This document shows, piece by piece, positions 35,200-46,260 of a DNA stretch of 64,000 nt; position 1 is the first letter of the stretch, and every line of letters begins with the position of its first letter. The stretch is from Rhizophagus irregularis. Taxonomy: Eukaryota > Glomeromycota > Glomeromycetes > Glomerales > Glomeraceae. Location: assembly GCF_026210795.1 (NCBI RefSeq), contig NC_089457.1:3162001-3226000 (forward strand). The letters are read 5' to 3'. The position numbers and the translations under genes are program-made. Under the pieces are notes generated by a model. The model was not told where the DNA came from, did not search any database, and was given only the letters and a program-made list of their open reading frames with translations.

Positions 35200-37683
35200 A
35201 AGGAAAGCAAGAAACATTTTTAATGATATAAATTTTTTTGTTTCTAAATTCTAACCGTACTACTTCTATATAAGATTACATTTTCCCCATAAAAATGAAA
35301 TATTAAATTCGTATGTGTAAAAAGCGGCTAAAAAAAGCACAATTTTGTCCAATTTATGTCTTATTACAAAACTAAAATTAAACAAAATGGTGCTTTTTTA
35401 GACATTTATTATATATGAGCATAAATATTAAATATAAAATAAATTTAACACATTTCTTCGGCACTTTGAAATTAATACGCAGTAAGGAGTGAAATGATGT
35501 CGGTAAAATGAAAGTCAGCAAAATGGCGTCGGTTAATTTCATGTCGGTGAAATGGCCGTCTGTAATTAATTTTCCAGATAAAGGGCATTATTCAAAATAT
35601 CTCAATCACAATATCGTTATCATATTTTTTATTATTGGGTTAGCAGTTTGGATGATATTTTAACCACCATATCCAATAACTGGGTTATACGTGTTATACG
35701 TCCAAGATCATATTCCAATTGTTCCATATACAGTACAGAAAATAAGTATTAGTTATTTACTGATCTAGTAGTATATCATCCTTCGGATGATGACCCATTT
35801 ATATACTAAACTAGATCATAGTATTATCATCCTAGATATACTAATTGGTCCGCCAGGCAGAAAAAATCCCAAATATCAATTAGTAGAGGATTAATATATG
35901 TGATATTTAACCCAAATATCAGCATATTAAAACCTATAATAACTAATTCCTAAAACGCAAAGATTATAAGGCTTTAAAAGGATATAATATAAAATCATTC
36001 TAATTCTCATTTAAGTAATAACCCCCTAAAATCTCAACTTAACTCCTTTGTACGAGCTGTACACAAGAAATTAAATGGTTAAAGTCATAATAAAAATTAT
36101 TATGTGATTTCTTTATAAAATAGGGAGTAAAAATGTTGAACTAACTTAAATTAGGAAAATTAACAAATATATTACAATATATGTATTTGACCAGCATTAT
36201 GAAAAATTTAAAAGGTATTATCTACAAATTTATTTTAAATGTGGGTCCCATTCACATATGATATCATATACGTTCACTTTTGGTGAGAATTTTAAAAAAA
36301 GTAGAAATCAAACGAATTCAACGAAAAGAAGGGATCGATCCATGGAATATTAGATTATCTCTAGGATCTTAGATGATTGTTGTAATATAAACTTTTCCTT
36401 TTTTATAAATATTAAAAAAGAGAGATGATTTTTCCAGAAAAAACAAATTCACACGAATTGTTATAAAAACTGGTTTTATTCCGGATTCAGATAAAGAAAA
36501 TTCAAGGGTATAAAGATCTAAATGTCACGAGTCCAAAGAAACCTTAACCATATTTGTGCACCCCACGCTCACCACATGATCGACTAATTGATCGATAACA
36601 TCATAGTTAACAATATACAAATTATAAAAAAAATGTAAACAAAAAAATATTTAACATCTAAAAATCACATATTAAAAAAAAGCCACCTTAATTGTGAAAA
36701 TTCACATTTCACAGCATTGTAATACCATTATTTTTAAACACGCGAATGTGAGTCACCGTAATTCTCTTAGTTTTATTTCCGTAATGAGAAAACTTTAAAA
36801 TATTACAAGTTTAAATCCGGAATAATTTTTTTTTTCTTTTTTCTCTCAGGTTTAAATAAAGTAAATCACGCGTTAATCAAACGGGGTAAATTTGCGTAAC
36901 ATTTTGGGGGATGTTTGAATGCGTTGATCTACACGTCATATATGTCATTTAAATTATATTTTTTTTCATTTTTGAATGTCAAAAATGTGAAATTTGAAAA
37001 ATAACCCAAACTGTTATTACGAGTTAATATTGAAAATAAGAACGACTTTTGGTAAGAGAAAAAGCAAAGAAATCGTACGGTTTTCTTATCAGTCATGTAC
37101 AGTATTTTTTAAATGTTATTTACACGATGTTTATCGGTTATTAATTATTTTTATAAAGATCTTTCCTATTTTAGAATTCACAAGGTTCATGAAAATCGCA
37201 AATCATGGTAGATCCAATCGTAACTTTTTAAGCTGTCGTGTAAAATAATAAAATTTATTTTCGAAACGATAAAAAATTTAATTTTTTCCTTCCCTGTTTT
37301 CTTCTTTGTACTTAATAAATATAATATACATATCTATTTATCTTTTGTGATCATTAAAAAATGCAAGTTGTAATTTAATATAAAAGATTTTGTTGGTTAG
37401 TTTAAAAAAATCGGGCATTATTAGAAAGTTTTCCGGAAAATCTGTTCATCAATTAACCTTAATAAGTAAAACTTCCGTTATTTAAAAAAGTGTAATGGAT
37501 TTGTTTATCGTAACATTAAAATCCTGTAATCTAGTATAAAAACTTTGAAATTTTTTAGAAAGGTATTTTTTCAAAAAAAAATTAGAAATTAAATTTTTGT
37601 ATTCATATCATATTTAATTAATAACAAACATAGAAATTTTTTAAAATATTTTATTTATTTTTCTTAAAATAAAAATCAAAAAA
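35200..37683. other. intergenic DNA, no gene recognised
   Basis: At 35485-35565 are degenerate GTCGGTGAAATG-type repeats that are inverted relative to similar words at 34860-34925 on the other side of the MITE. The frame at 36994-37248 has no recognisable feature. The last ~300 bases are the promoter region of the gene at 37684. Confidence 0.4.
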
Positions 37684-38789
37684 ATGAGCACTTCAACTTC
37701 TAATATACGAGATAAAATTATTGAATCTATTAAACATTTTTCAGAAATAAAACAACTTGAAATTGAGGATAAAGTTATTCAAAATGAACTTGAAAAAATT
37801 TCTGAACAAGAAGAAAAATTTCGTGATTTTGCCAAAGATTATGATCAAAGATTAAGCAATCATGCTGATGATTTGATCACATTCGCTGAATGTTGTGAAG
37901 AAGATAATATTAGTAGTGATGAATTATTGGTATCTTTAAAAAAATTAAGTGATGCTAAACTTAATAAGAGTAAATCTGAATTAATATTTCAACTTGAAAA
38001 TGTTAAAAATTGTTTAAATGGAATCATTAATGAAATTACTAATTATGATGATAAAATTACTAAAGAACAAACAGATTTGAATAATGAAATTAATAAATTA
38101 GATAAAAATACAAATGAAGCTATATTATTCGCAAAAGGTAGTGTATTCTTAGTTGGTGTGGCTGCAATTGCTGCTGTACCTTTCACTGCTGGAGCTTCTT
38201 TAGCTATTCTTCCTGTAAAACTTATCGTTACAATAAGCTCAAGTTTGATCGTTCATGGGTAAGAATTTTTTAAAATTTTATATCCTTTATCAAAATTATA
38301 TTATTGAAATTTTTTTAAAATTCTTTTATAGTGCCGCCACTGCTGTAGTTTCTACTATTGCTGCAGGTACTACTACAATTCAAAGTAAAATTTTAAATTC
38401 TAAATTAAAGGGTATTAGAGAACAAATATCACGATTATTACAAGAAATACAAAAAAGTATCCAAGATATAAATACAATTATATCACATTGTGATTCCCAT
38501 TTTGAAGAACAAATCGCTGAAATTGAAGAAGTTGAAAAAATTGTTGACATTTTTAAAAAATTGGATGATAGAAATGGTAGACAATTAATCAAACCTATCG
38601 CTAGAACTATTTCAACTAGAGCTCGAAAAAATTCTGAAAGTTATAGCGTTGACATGCGACAAGTTTTGAAGAGAGATTCGGTATGGATTTATCAAGTTAT
38701 CTTTTTTCTTTCAAAAATTAAAAATTCATTTATTTTTTTTTTCCTAGGGATTCTACGATTGCTACGTTTGCGAAGAATTCGAAGATTAA
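37684..38789 (+). CDS. helical protein with central hydrophobic hairpin
   Basis: Three exons (37684-38258, 38332-38680, 38748-38789) give 321 residues. The third exon is set by the CCTAG acceptor and adds 13 residues, in phase. Residues ~1-145 are long charged helices with coiled-coil character. Residues ~149-215 are hydrophobic and rich in Ala, Gly, Val and Thr, with an intron falling in the middle. Residues ~216-290 return to charged helices. This helix, hydrophobic hairpin, helix layout is that of the alpha-helical pore-forming family of ClyA and Bacillus HBL/Nhe proteins; the resemblance is architectural, and I see no diagnostic sequence motif. There is no signal peptide. It could equally be an intracellular membrane-associated coiled-coil protein. 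Confidence 0.8.
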
Positions 38790-39885
38790 TTTTTTTTTTT
38801 TTTTGACTGTGATCGGGTTATTAATTGGGTTAATTGGATTGGATAAAATTTGGTTTTTTTTTATTGTTTTTTTATTGTACTTCAAATTATTGTAAAATTT
38901 TATTAATCGGACAATTGTAATTTAATGTAATTGGTTGGTTAAAGAATAAAATAATTTATTCTTGTGATTTTATATATTCTATTTCACGTGTGATACATTC
39001 CACCCAATAAGATTTGATTTACTCTATCCATGTGATCGATGTGATCTAGGCAGAATATGGAAGTGGGTGTTGAATGATTGGCTGTCATTGTGCCACGCAT
39101 ATCATATCGTTTAGTTAAATATGAAAATAGGAAGGAGTTCCATAATTTTCATAATTTTGATATAAAATTATCAGATCGATTTGTGATTGGTCCTAATTTA
39201 CCACGTTGTTGTCGTTTTGGCAAAAATTAGATAACCAATCATATATTACTCTACTCTAAAATAATAACGATAATGATATTTAGTATTATACGAAGGAATA
39301 GTTTAATTGGAAGAAAATATTTGAATGTTTATTCTGCTGCTTTAGCAATTTTTGTCATATTATCTTTTGGGTATAAAATTATTTAATGCTTAAGGTAAAG
39401 AAAAGAAAGAATAAGAAAATTATTTAATGCTAAAGAAAGAAAAACGATAATGAGATTCAAACCAATACAAATATAGAATTTTCATTGGTAAAATGCTAAT
39501 ATCACGTAACCAAATTACTATATCTCTTACTATATTTGAGAAAAGCACGTATCATTGTTTTAAAATAAATTTCGGTCGGCTCTAAAAAATTTATGAAAAA
39601 TAAGTCGATTTACTATAATAAATTTATGCAATGTATAGTCTATTCTCATAAATATAATTTAGTATATTCATCATAAGTGTATTGATACATTTCTTCACAT
39701 AATTGAAATCTACTGCTTGGCTATACTTAGAAATATATGGTTTAATTTTATTAGAAATATGTTCAGTTAACCAAAAAATAATACATTTTAATAGTATGAA
39801 TGGCTGTGTCTGCATTTTCGCATGTACTCAAAGCTAGAGGATATGTGTCATTACGGATATCGTAAAAATAATCGCATGATAGAAT
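38790..39885. other. intergenic DNA, no gene recognised
   Basis: AT-rich with no coding signal that I trust; the frame at 39624-39815 on the minus strand is short and lacks motifs. Confidence 0.4.
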
Positions 39886-39889
39886 TTTA

Positions 39890-40711
39890 TTAATGACTTA
39901 GACGGCAAGGATATTCGCGTAAACATCTAATAATAATATAGAATTGTTTTAAATAAATATATATGTGTGTATATATGTGAATATATACATAATATACTTA
40001 CGACCAACAAAATTCATATCTACAGTTATCACAGGTCATATGGTCACATCCTTTATTTTTTTCAATAGATAAAGAGCATTTGGGGCATTTCTTCGTATTT
40101 TGTGATAAATATTCATCGGGTTTTTTCATATTTTCATCGTATTCTTCACAAGTTTGATCCTCATGCCAGGTAACATCATGAGTATAACATGACTTTACAC
40201 CACAATTATAACAGATTATAATCGGTGAAATATCTATACGGAAGAAAGATCTTATAAATAACTCAAAATTATGAGTCTCATTAATATAGATTATACCTTT
40301 TCCCGTATGTATTTGTCCAACTCCACAACGAGCTTTGCACCATCTGAAATCAGGGTCCCGTTGGATCACAATATTGTAAGTAAGCTCATCATATCTGAAT
40401 CAAAAAAAGAAATTAATGCGTTAAGTAATATACCCATCTTGATATAAGAAAAGTTATAAAAATAAACAGTTGATGTACTCTTTAAAAATATCATTCGTTG
40501 TGAAATTTTTAACATCATGTCTTTTCATTATTTCATTACAGTCATTCATAGGACATTTAAATTCAAGGATATTTTTACTATCGATTTGACCTTTAATGTA
40601 TTCGTTAACACATTCCGCACAAATAACGGCATGATGTGTACATTTTTTAGTTATTTTACGGAAATCCCTATTTTCCGATTCACAACAAAAGATACATTCG
40701 AAATAAGACAT
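39890..40711 (-). CDS. compact RBR (RING-IBR-RING) E3 ubiquitin ligase
   Basis: Exons 40711-40479, 40394-40297, 40233-40002 and 39926-39890 give 199 residues. RING1 begins at once ([25 protein letters not shown]). The IBR follows ([33 protein letters not shown], then C). RING2 is [19 protein letters not shown], then CRYEFCWSC; by family knowledge the catalytic cysteine is the Cys of KGCDH, which takes ubiquitin from an E2 as a thioester. The protein ends shortly after, so flanking substrate or auto-inhibitory regions are nearly absent, making it much smaller than Parkin or HHARI. The 63-nt second intron has no stop and is a multiple of three, so retention would give a 220-residue form with 21 residues inserted in the IBR. 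Confidence 0.88.
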
Positions 40712-41454
40712 TTTAATAAAAAATTTGTTTAATATAAAGCAAGAAATGTTTTCTTGTTAAAAAATAAGTTAATAATTTATGGAAACATATTGGCGTATTT
40801 TTGTAATTGGACCTAAATTAAGGCCCCAAATTATTATTAAATGTATGTATAAACTGTTGCACAATTTTCATAAGTCGAACACATGACGTATATATCGAAA
40901 ATACCCTAAAAAAAAAAAAAATTTAATAATAATTGTCGCGTCAAACCCATCTCCTCCCATCTCTCTTCAAGGGTAAATTATATAGAATATACCTGATTAA
41001 TATTTTTCAAAATTATAATTTTTTATTTTATATTTAAGGTATTGACCGTTATTTGGGGTCATGTCACAAAAATTGGGGTAGTATTAAAACGTAAAATCCA
41101 TAATTCCCGATTTACAACTGATTTTGGATTAATGATGCCAATCATTATTGTACTAATCCTGAAATAATTCTGATTTATATCTGATTTAGAACACTAATTT
41201 ATAGCGATTTATAGCTAAAAATAATCTAATTTACACTATTTCGATTAATGATGAAGACAAAATTTCCAAAATAATACGTAGTGGCGTTTGGTTCGTGTAA
41301 GATAAGAATGATAAGAATTTTTTCGTTTTCGGGATTTCCACGGAGTACGATTCGGATATTTTTTTATTTAGGATAAAAAGGATAAAAGGTATCTTGGTCT
41401 TGATAAAATATTAAAAGTATTCCTTTAATAAAGTTCTTGAACATAAAAAAAAAA
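40712..41454. promoter_or_regulatory. shared upstream region of two divergent genes
   Basis: The RBR ligase (minus) and the double Ub-like gene (plus) diverge from this ~740-bp interval, so it holds both promoters. It contains A/T homopolymers; no specific factor site is claimed. Confidence 0.5.
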
Positions 41455-41958
41455 ATGTCCATAAAATTCTTTGTTACTCTTTCATACAACGGAGTTGAAT
41501 TGCCACTTGAAATTTGTTCTCGTGATACCATTTATGAAGTGAAACAAAAAATTGAAAGATTAGAAAATATTACAGAATCCATTAGACCGGAGAAACAAGA
41601 ATTACGTCTCGGTGCCGAAAAACTTAAAGATGAGCTTAATGTATCAGATTGTGAAATTCATCCAGGCGACAATATAAGACTTGTTCAAAAAGTTGCGGGT
41701 GTTATACAGGTGTTCATTAAAAATACTGTCACGCTTGAGGATAAGATGGTAAAGTCAATCGCTATTCTCATCGATCCAAGCTGTACGGTACTCGAGTTGA
41801 AGCAAAAATATTATGACAAGACAAGGTCTTTTCCGGTAGAAAAACAGAGACTTTTATGGAGCCGTCATCAGTTGGAAGATGAAAGGAGTCTTTCTTCATA
41901 TAAAATTCCAAACGATTCAAATATTAATCTTGTTGCAAGATTGCCCGGAGGTCTTTAA
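41455..41958 (+). CDS. double ubiquitin-like-domain protein
   Basis: The single exon encodes 167 residues from the first ATG (MSIKFFVTLSY). Two ubiquitin-like folds are in tandem: residues ~1-78 (IYEVKQKIERLENI, then RPEKQELRLGAEKL) and ~80-167 (TVLELKQKYYDKT, then PVEKQRLLWSRHQLEDERSL). The pattern of P-x-x-Q-R-L-hydrophobic, G/L-x-x-L, and I-x-x-x-x-x-I-x-L-V matches ubiquitin. The C-terminus RLPGGL has the diglycine of conjugatable modifiers followed by one residue, so processing by a hydrolase could expose Gly-Gly; whether this happens is unknown. Ubiquitin itself ends RLRGG. Ubiquitin-like lysine positions are mostly changed. Could also act only as a non-conjugated binding module. Confidence 0.88.
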   Translation: MSIKFFVTLSYNGVELPLEICSRDTIYEVKQKIERLENITESIRPEKQELRLGAEKLKDELNVSDCEIHPGDNIRLVQKVAGVIQVFIKNTVTLEDKMVKSIAILIDPSCTVLELKQKYYDKTRSFPVEKQRLLWSRHQLEDERSLSSYKIPNDSNINLVARLPGGL

Positions 41959-43755
41959 CAAATGGAATATAGGAGTATTTATTAATAAAATTATTTTTCA
42001 TTAGGAGAACGGATTAGTGTTCTTATTGAAATTTCAGATTATTCTAGAGCAAAGTTGAATTAATAAAGAAAACATACATTATAACAAATTCTTCAAATGA
42101 TTTTAAGAAATAAACGGATACCATTTATTATACTATATAATAAAGTTGTGCCAACAAGTTATGAGTTCAATAGTTCAATACAGGCATGAAATATCACAAG
42201 CCCTATATGGTCAAATTTTAATTAAATATTTTATTTTTCATATAGGAAGTCAATAATATTAAAAAAGGTTATAACTTTTCTGAAAGCTAATCCCTAAATT
42301 TATCATTAACAAACATCTTGGCAATTGTTTCGGATGAATTTTTATAATGGTCTAATGAACCTTTAGTACTTTCCCATAATTACAAAAGATCCTGATCTGT
42401 TTTTTTTATTTGATCCTTGGTAATAACAATTTTCGTATAATTAATTGAACGTGATCCTAAAGCGAGTTCAGTTTGTAAAGTGATAGTCCTTTACGAAAAA
42501 AGAAAATAAATGATATCATTAGGATATATATACCAACCTGCAAAGAGTATCTGGCAGTGATTTTAACAAGAAAGATGAATATCAATGCAAGATATGAGAA
42601 TACCACCATCTGACGAATCTAACAAATTGTGTTTGATATCAATATTCCGATGTATATAATTGATGAAAGTATAAAATAGTACTCCCAACAAGAACAATTT
42701 TAACGTTTATGACATTTGTCATCTATTGGATGAAACTCAGTTTGTTGGATTTGTCAGAAAGAAAGGCATCAAACGGTGGTATTCTTATGTCTCTGGCATT
42801 GAGGAATGGAAAGTTAATAACGCTTTTACGATTTAGGAACTTTTGAGTTAATGCGGTTTAACGTTCTTGAAAAATTCTGCCGAGTACTACGTATATGTAT
42901 TAATATGTAAGAACTTAGCATTCATTAAAACATCTTTGGTAATAATATTTTCATTTTATTTTCTGTGTTCTTTCAAAGTAATACATGTAACGACCGAATT
43001 TTTATAATATAATATCTTGAAATGAAGAGAGAAATACTTTAAAAGAGACTTTATAATTTAATATCTCTTTATTAACAGTTAAACTCTTTAATACTGTAAG
43101 TGAGAAACAAGATACATTTGGATATATATTATAACCCTCTTCAAAGGCAACAATTGGTTGTTAGAGTCAAAAATTCAGATAAGTTTTCTATTCTTCTCTT
43201 GTCGTTTAGTCCAGGGAATTCCTCTGTCACTAGAATATTAACGATGGACTTGCCAACTACCTGCACTCCTTGAGGTTCCAATTTCCAGGATACCAGCGTA
43301 CTCGCACTCCGCCCCAGTCATTTGTCCATTTTCTCATTCAACTTTTGAAGAGTCAACCATCCTTGTACTGATCGAAATGATCGATTGAATACTAAATAAG
43401 GCATTAATGCGTAGGACCGGATTTATGAAAATTCTGAAAATCTGGATACGAAATCAAATAACCAAATTAAATTTAAATTAGAATCCGGCTAGAGTTAGAT
43501 CATGAAGTTAATTCAATCTGAGAGTTCAATTTCATTACCCGATCCTCTCTTGGCACAAAGTTTCACTACAAATTTATAAATAATGTTTTTGTAACAGACT
43601 AACAGATGTTCTTTATTTTGATGAATACAAATTATTTAATTCTGTTTCTACGCGACGAATAAAATCTAATAAAAAAAAACTATATTCTATATTCTACATA
43701 TATTGATATTACAAACTCTATTTTACAAAAAAAAAAAAAAAAAAAAAAAACCTAA
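41959..43755. other. intergenic DNA with relic coding fragments
   Basis: At 42590-42800 a ~60-bp segment occurs twice in inverted orientation (about 42592-42655 minus and 42728-42800 plus). On the minus strand of the first copy FINYIHRNIDIKHNLL loosely recalls a kinase catalytic loop. At 43200-43325 the minus strand is open (QGVQVVGKSIVNILVTEEFP) but unrecognised. The 3' end borders the poly-A/T tract at 43727-43750. Confidence 0.35.
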
Positions 43756-43757
43756 AA

Positions 43758-45239
43758 CTAAGATTTTACAACTTTAAATACTTCATAATCAGCCATAACA
43801 AAATTTAACTCAGTTGATATAATACGTTTATTATAACCAAAATGTTCACAATGACATCTAGATCCACAAATAGTTAAATCATCTCTAAAATTAGGTCCAT
43901 TATCAAATTTACTCGCTACAGAATTTTCAATATAAGGTTTACTCGGAATATATTTTTCATCTTGATTATCAATCTTGAATATAAAACTATCCCTCGTTAT
44001 ACCCTCAACCCAATCAGGAGGAGATTGCCAATCTAAAGGATTATAACCACCAATTAATTCATTTGTTCCTTCAACACGTATAATAGTAAGAGTTGGACCT
44101 TTCATATCACATAATTTATGAAATGTTGAATTATCAAAACCATCCCTACTTGCTCTATATAATAAATGAAAATTGTAAGGAAATGTTGAAAAAGAATAAT
44201 AATCATTTGATTTATTATCAATCCAACATGAAATTAATATACACTCTTTTATATTAATTAATAAAGAATCAATTCCTCTACGTTTAGGTTGTTCTACTGA
44301 AAAATTGAATGATAATCTAATCATATCCCTTATACTAGTAAAAAATATTTTTTTAATTATATCATAAATATATTCTTCAACACTTGCTCTATAAGGTAAA
44401 ACTTTATCGGTGAAATCACTTGTTGTCATATGAGAAAATCTTATGTGATTAATAAATGGTTGTAAACTTTCCTTTAATCTAATAAAATCCATAGTATTCC
44501 ATTCTTCGATGTTCGAATTATTAAGTTCTACTTTAAATTTACACCATTCTAATAAACAATCCCATAATTGGACTTCTTTAATCATAATATCATCCCTTTG
44601 TAATAATAATTCAAGAATCTCTCGATCTAAATTATAAAATTCTTTGCTAAAAAATATTATATGAGGTAAATATTTTATTGTGAAATCAACATAATCTTTA
44701 ATCACATTAAAAGTTGGATATCGTATTGAAATATTTATGACAAGGACTATATAATCTTGTAAAGAATCTTTAATTGGTTCAAGGAATATATCTTGTAAGT
44801 AATCCAATATTTCTTCAAAATATAATTCATCTGAAGCGATCAATAAATCCAATATTTCTTCAGGATCTTCAGTATCGATTTCAACAATCCCTCCGTAAAT
44901 ATACCTACAAGGATAAGGGTTAAAGTTATTTTATTTTTTAAAAAATATTTTTTTTTTGTTCGACTTCATATTAATCACTTACTTGAGAATAATTTCGAAT
45001 ATTTTGGGAGAAATGTTTGGTTTATGAAAAATCATTTTATTATCTTGCTTTTTAACCCATTCTTTTGATAATGCAGCACGAAAATATTTTGATCTTGTAA
45101 ATAATACAAAAGAATGTGCTTCGAATTCTTTATAATTATTTCCCTCACCTATCTTAATTATTACATCAAAATCATTATTATTATTTAAAGCACTTAAATA
45201 ATGTTGTGATAAATACGGTAAAAATTGTTGTGTTATCAT
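43758..45239 (-). CDS. BTB-BACK-TLDc domain protein
   Basis: Two exons (45239-44983 and 44904-43758) encode 467 residues. The BTB domain spans ~22-105 (DFDVIIKIGEG, EFEAHSFVLFTRSKYFRAAL, YIYGGIVEIDTED), the intron falling just before YIYGG. BACK follows at ~130-235 (LLLQRDDIMIKEVQLWDCLL, EWCKFKVEL). TLDc takes the C-terminal third: LLYRASRDGFDNSTFHKLCD, GPTLTIIRVEGTNELIGGYN, PLDW, DSFIFKI and the terminal ELNFVMADYEVFKV. BTB-BACK proteins act as Cullin-3 substrate adaptors in well-studied cases; TLDc links to oxidative-stress and V-ATPase proteins in animals. This domain order is greatly expanded in Rhizophagus. Its true partner is unknown. Confidence 0.93.
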
Positions 45240-45867
45240 CTTTTTATAGGAAGAAAATTGCTGTAGAAATAATATCGTCGAGTTGATGTTGTTCGTTTTC
45301 TTTTTTAAAAAAAAAGACGAGAAAAAAATATTTTTTTTAAAAAAAAATATATTCGATTTATATACGTAAAAAAAAATTTTTTTTTTTTATGTACCTTAAT
45401 GCACGAGCACTTTTATGTACATTGTTAATGCCTCGGCGTGAGAAATGTTCTATTTTATTTTAGAAACAATCTTCTTTTGAAATAAATTTACATTGTTATA
45501 GAAAGGAACCACGTGGAAGAAAACATATTCATTCACATTAATATTATTCTTTTTTTCGGAGTGTCAATGTGTCATTTAACGACTGTCACGTGAATTGATA
45601 GACTATTATTAAGGCATTAAAGCAATTTATACGCAAATCGGAACACGTGAATAAAAACCAACCTTTGGGTACAAATTAACGACGTAAAAAAACTTATTAG
45701 CATTAACCAAAAAAAAATATATTGTATGTACTGTATATATTATTAAAATATACTTTTGAATTCATAACATCATTTTATTCCATTGATGCGCAAAAAACTT
45801 GATAAACAAAAAAAAACAAAAGATGCATACTCATTAGTCCCTAATTCCATTAATTCAAACAATTATA
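45240..45867. promoter_or_regulatory. upstream region of the BTB-BACK-TLDc gene
   Basis: This lies 5' of the minus-strand gene and 3' of the bL31m gene. At 45300-45390 there are alternating A and T tracts (T7A9, T8A9, A10T13 type) of a kind also seen 5' of other genes here. No further feature is seen. Confidence 0.45.
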
Positions 45868-46260
45868 CTATTTCTTCTTTCTTTTACCAGAACTTTTCAT
45901 ATCATTACTTGTTAAGACAGGTAAATTTTCATCACTCTCCATAAATTCTAAATCATATTCTTCGTCACCAAATTTTTTAATAAATTTACTTAATTGACCA
46001 CTATCATCATCTAATGCTTGTGATAATTGAGATGGATTCCATAATGGATGATTTCTAGTATCTTTTATTAACTTGATTCTTGGCTTTGGTGATGTTGTAC
46101 GTAATGTATAAGTCGCTCCATTAGTTAACACTATTTGTTGAGTAAATAATCTAGGACGTATGAAAGATTTGGTTGTGGCGTAGGATCTTTTATATAGAGT
46201 TGAGGGATAATTAGGGGGGATATATAATTTTGTTATAATACTTAATTTCGTTATATTCAT
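45868..46260 (-). CDS. mitochondrial ribosomal protein bL31m
   Basis: The single exon encodes 130 residues. Residues 1-~35 are rich in Arg, Ser, Thr and Tyr with no acidic residue before residue 50, a mitochondrial presequence. The conserved fungal bL31m (yeast Mrpl36) core follows: FTQQIVLTNGATYTLRTTSP, then DTRNHPLWNPS. It ends with an acidic stretch and a Lys/Arg tail. The protein belongs to the large subunit of the mitoribosome, where bL31 bridges to the small subunit. Zinc-binding cysteines of some bacterial L31 are absent, as usual for the mitochondrial type. Confidence 0.9.
   Translation of the reverse strand: MNITKLSIITKLYIPPNYPSTLYKRSYATTKSFIRPRLFTQQIVLTNGATYTLRTTSPKPRIKLIKDTRNHPLWNPSQLSQALDDDSGQLSKFIKKFGDEEYDLEFMESDENLPVLTSNDMKSSGKRKKK

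Noticed and set aside
38681-38806. C-terminus of the hairpin protein running through poly-T
   Set aside because: That reading crosses a GTATGG...CCTAG intron; splicing gives a normal short C-terminus instead of poly-Phe.
40449-40478. Reading RBR exon 1 through to a stop (ending in NCLFL)
   Set aside because: The donor GTACAT at 40478 gives the right phase and joins to the conserved next exon; the read-through would cut off IBR and RING2.
41437-41454. Upstream extension of the double Ub-like protein from a TTG
   Set aside because: It would begin at a non-ATG codon and add only Lys-rich residues from an A-tract; the ATG at 41455 starts the ubiquitin-like fold.
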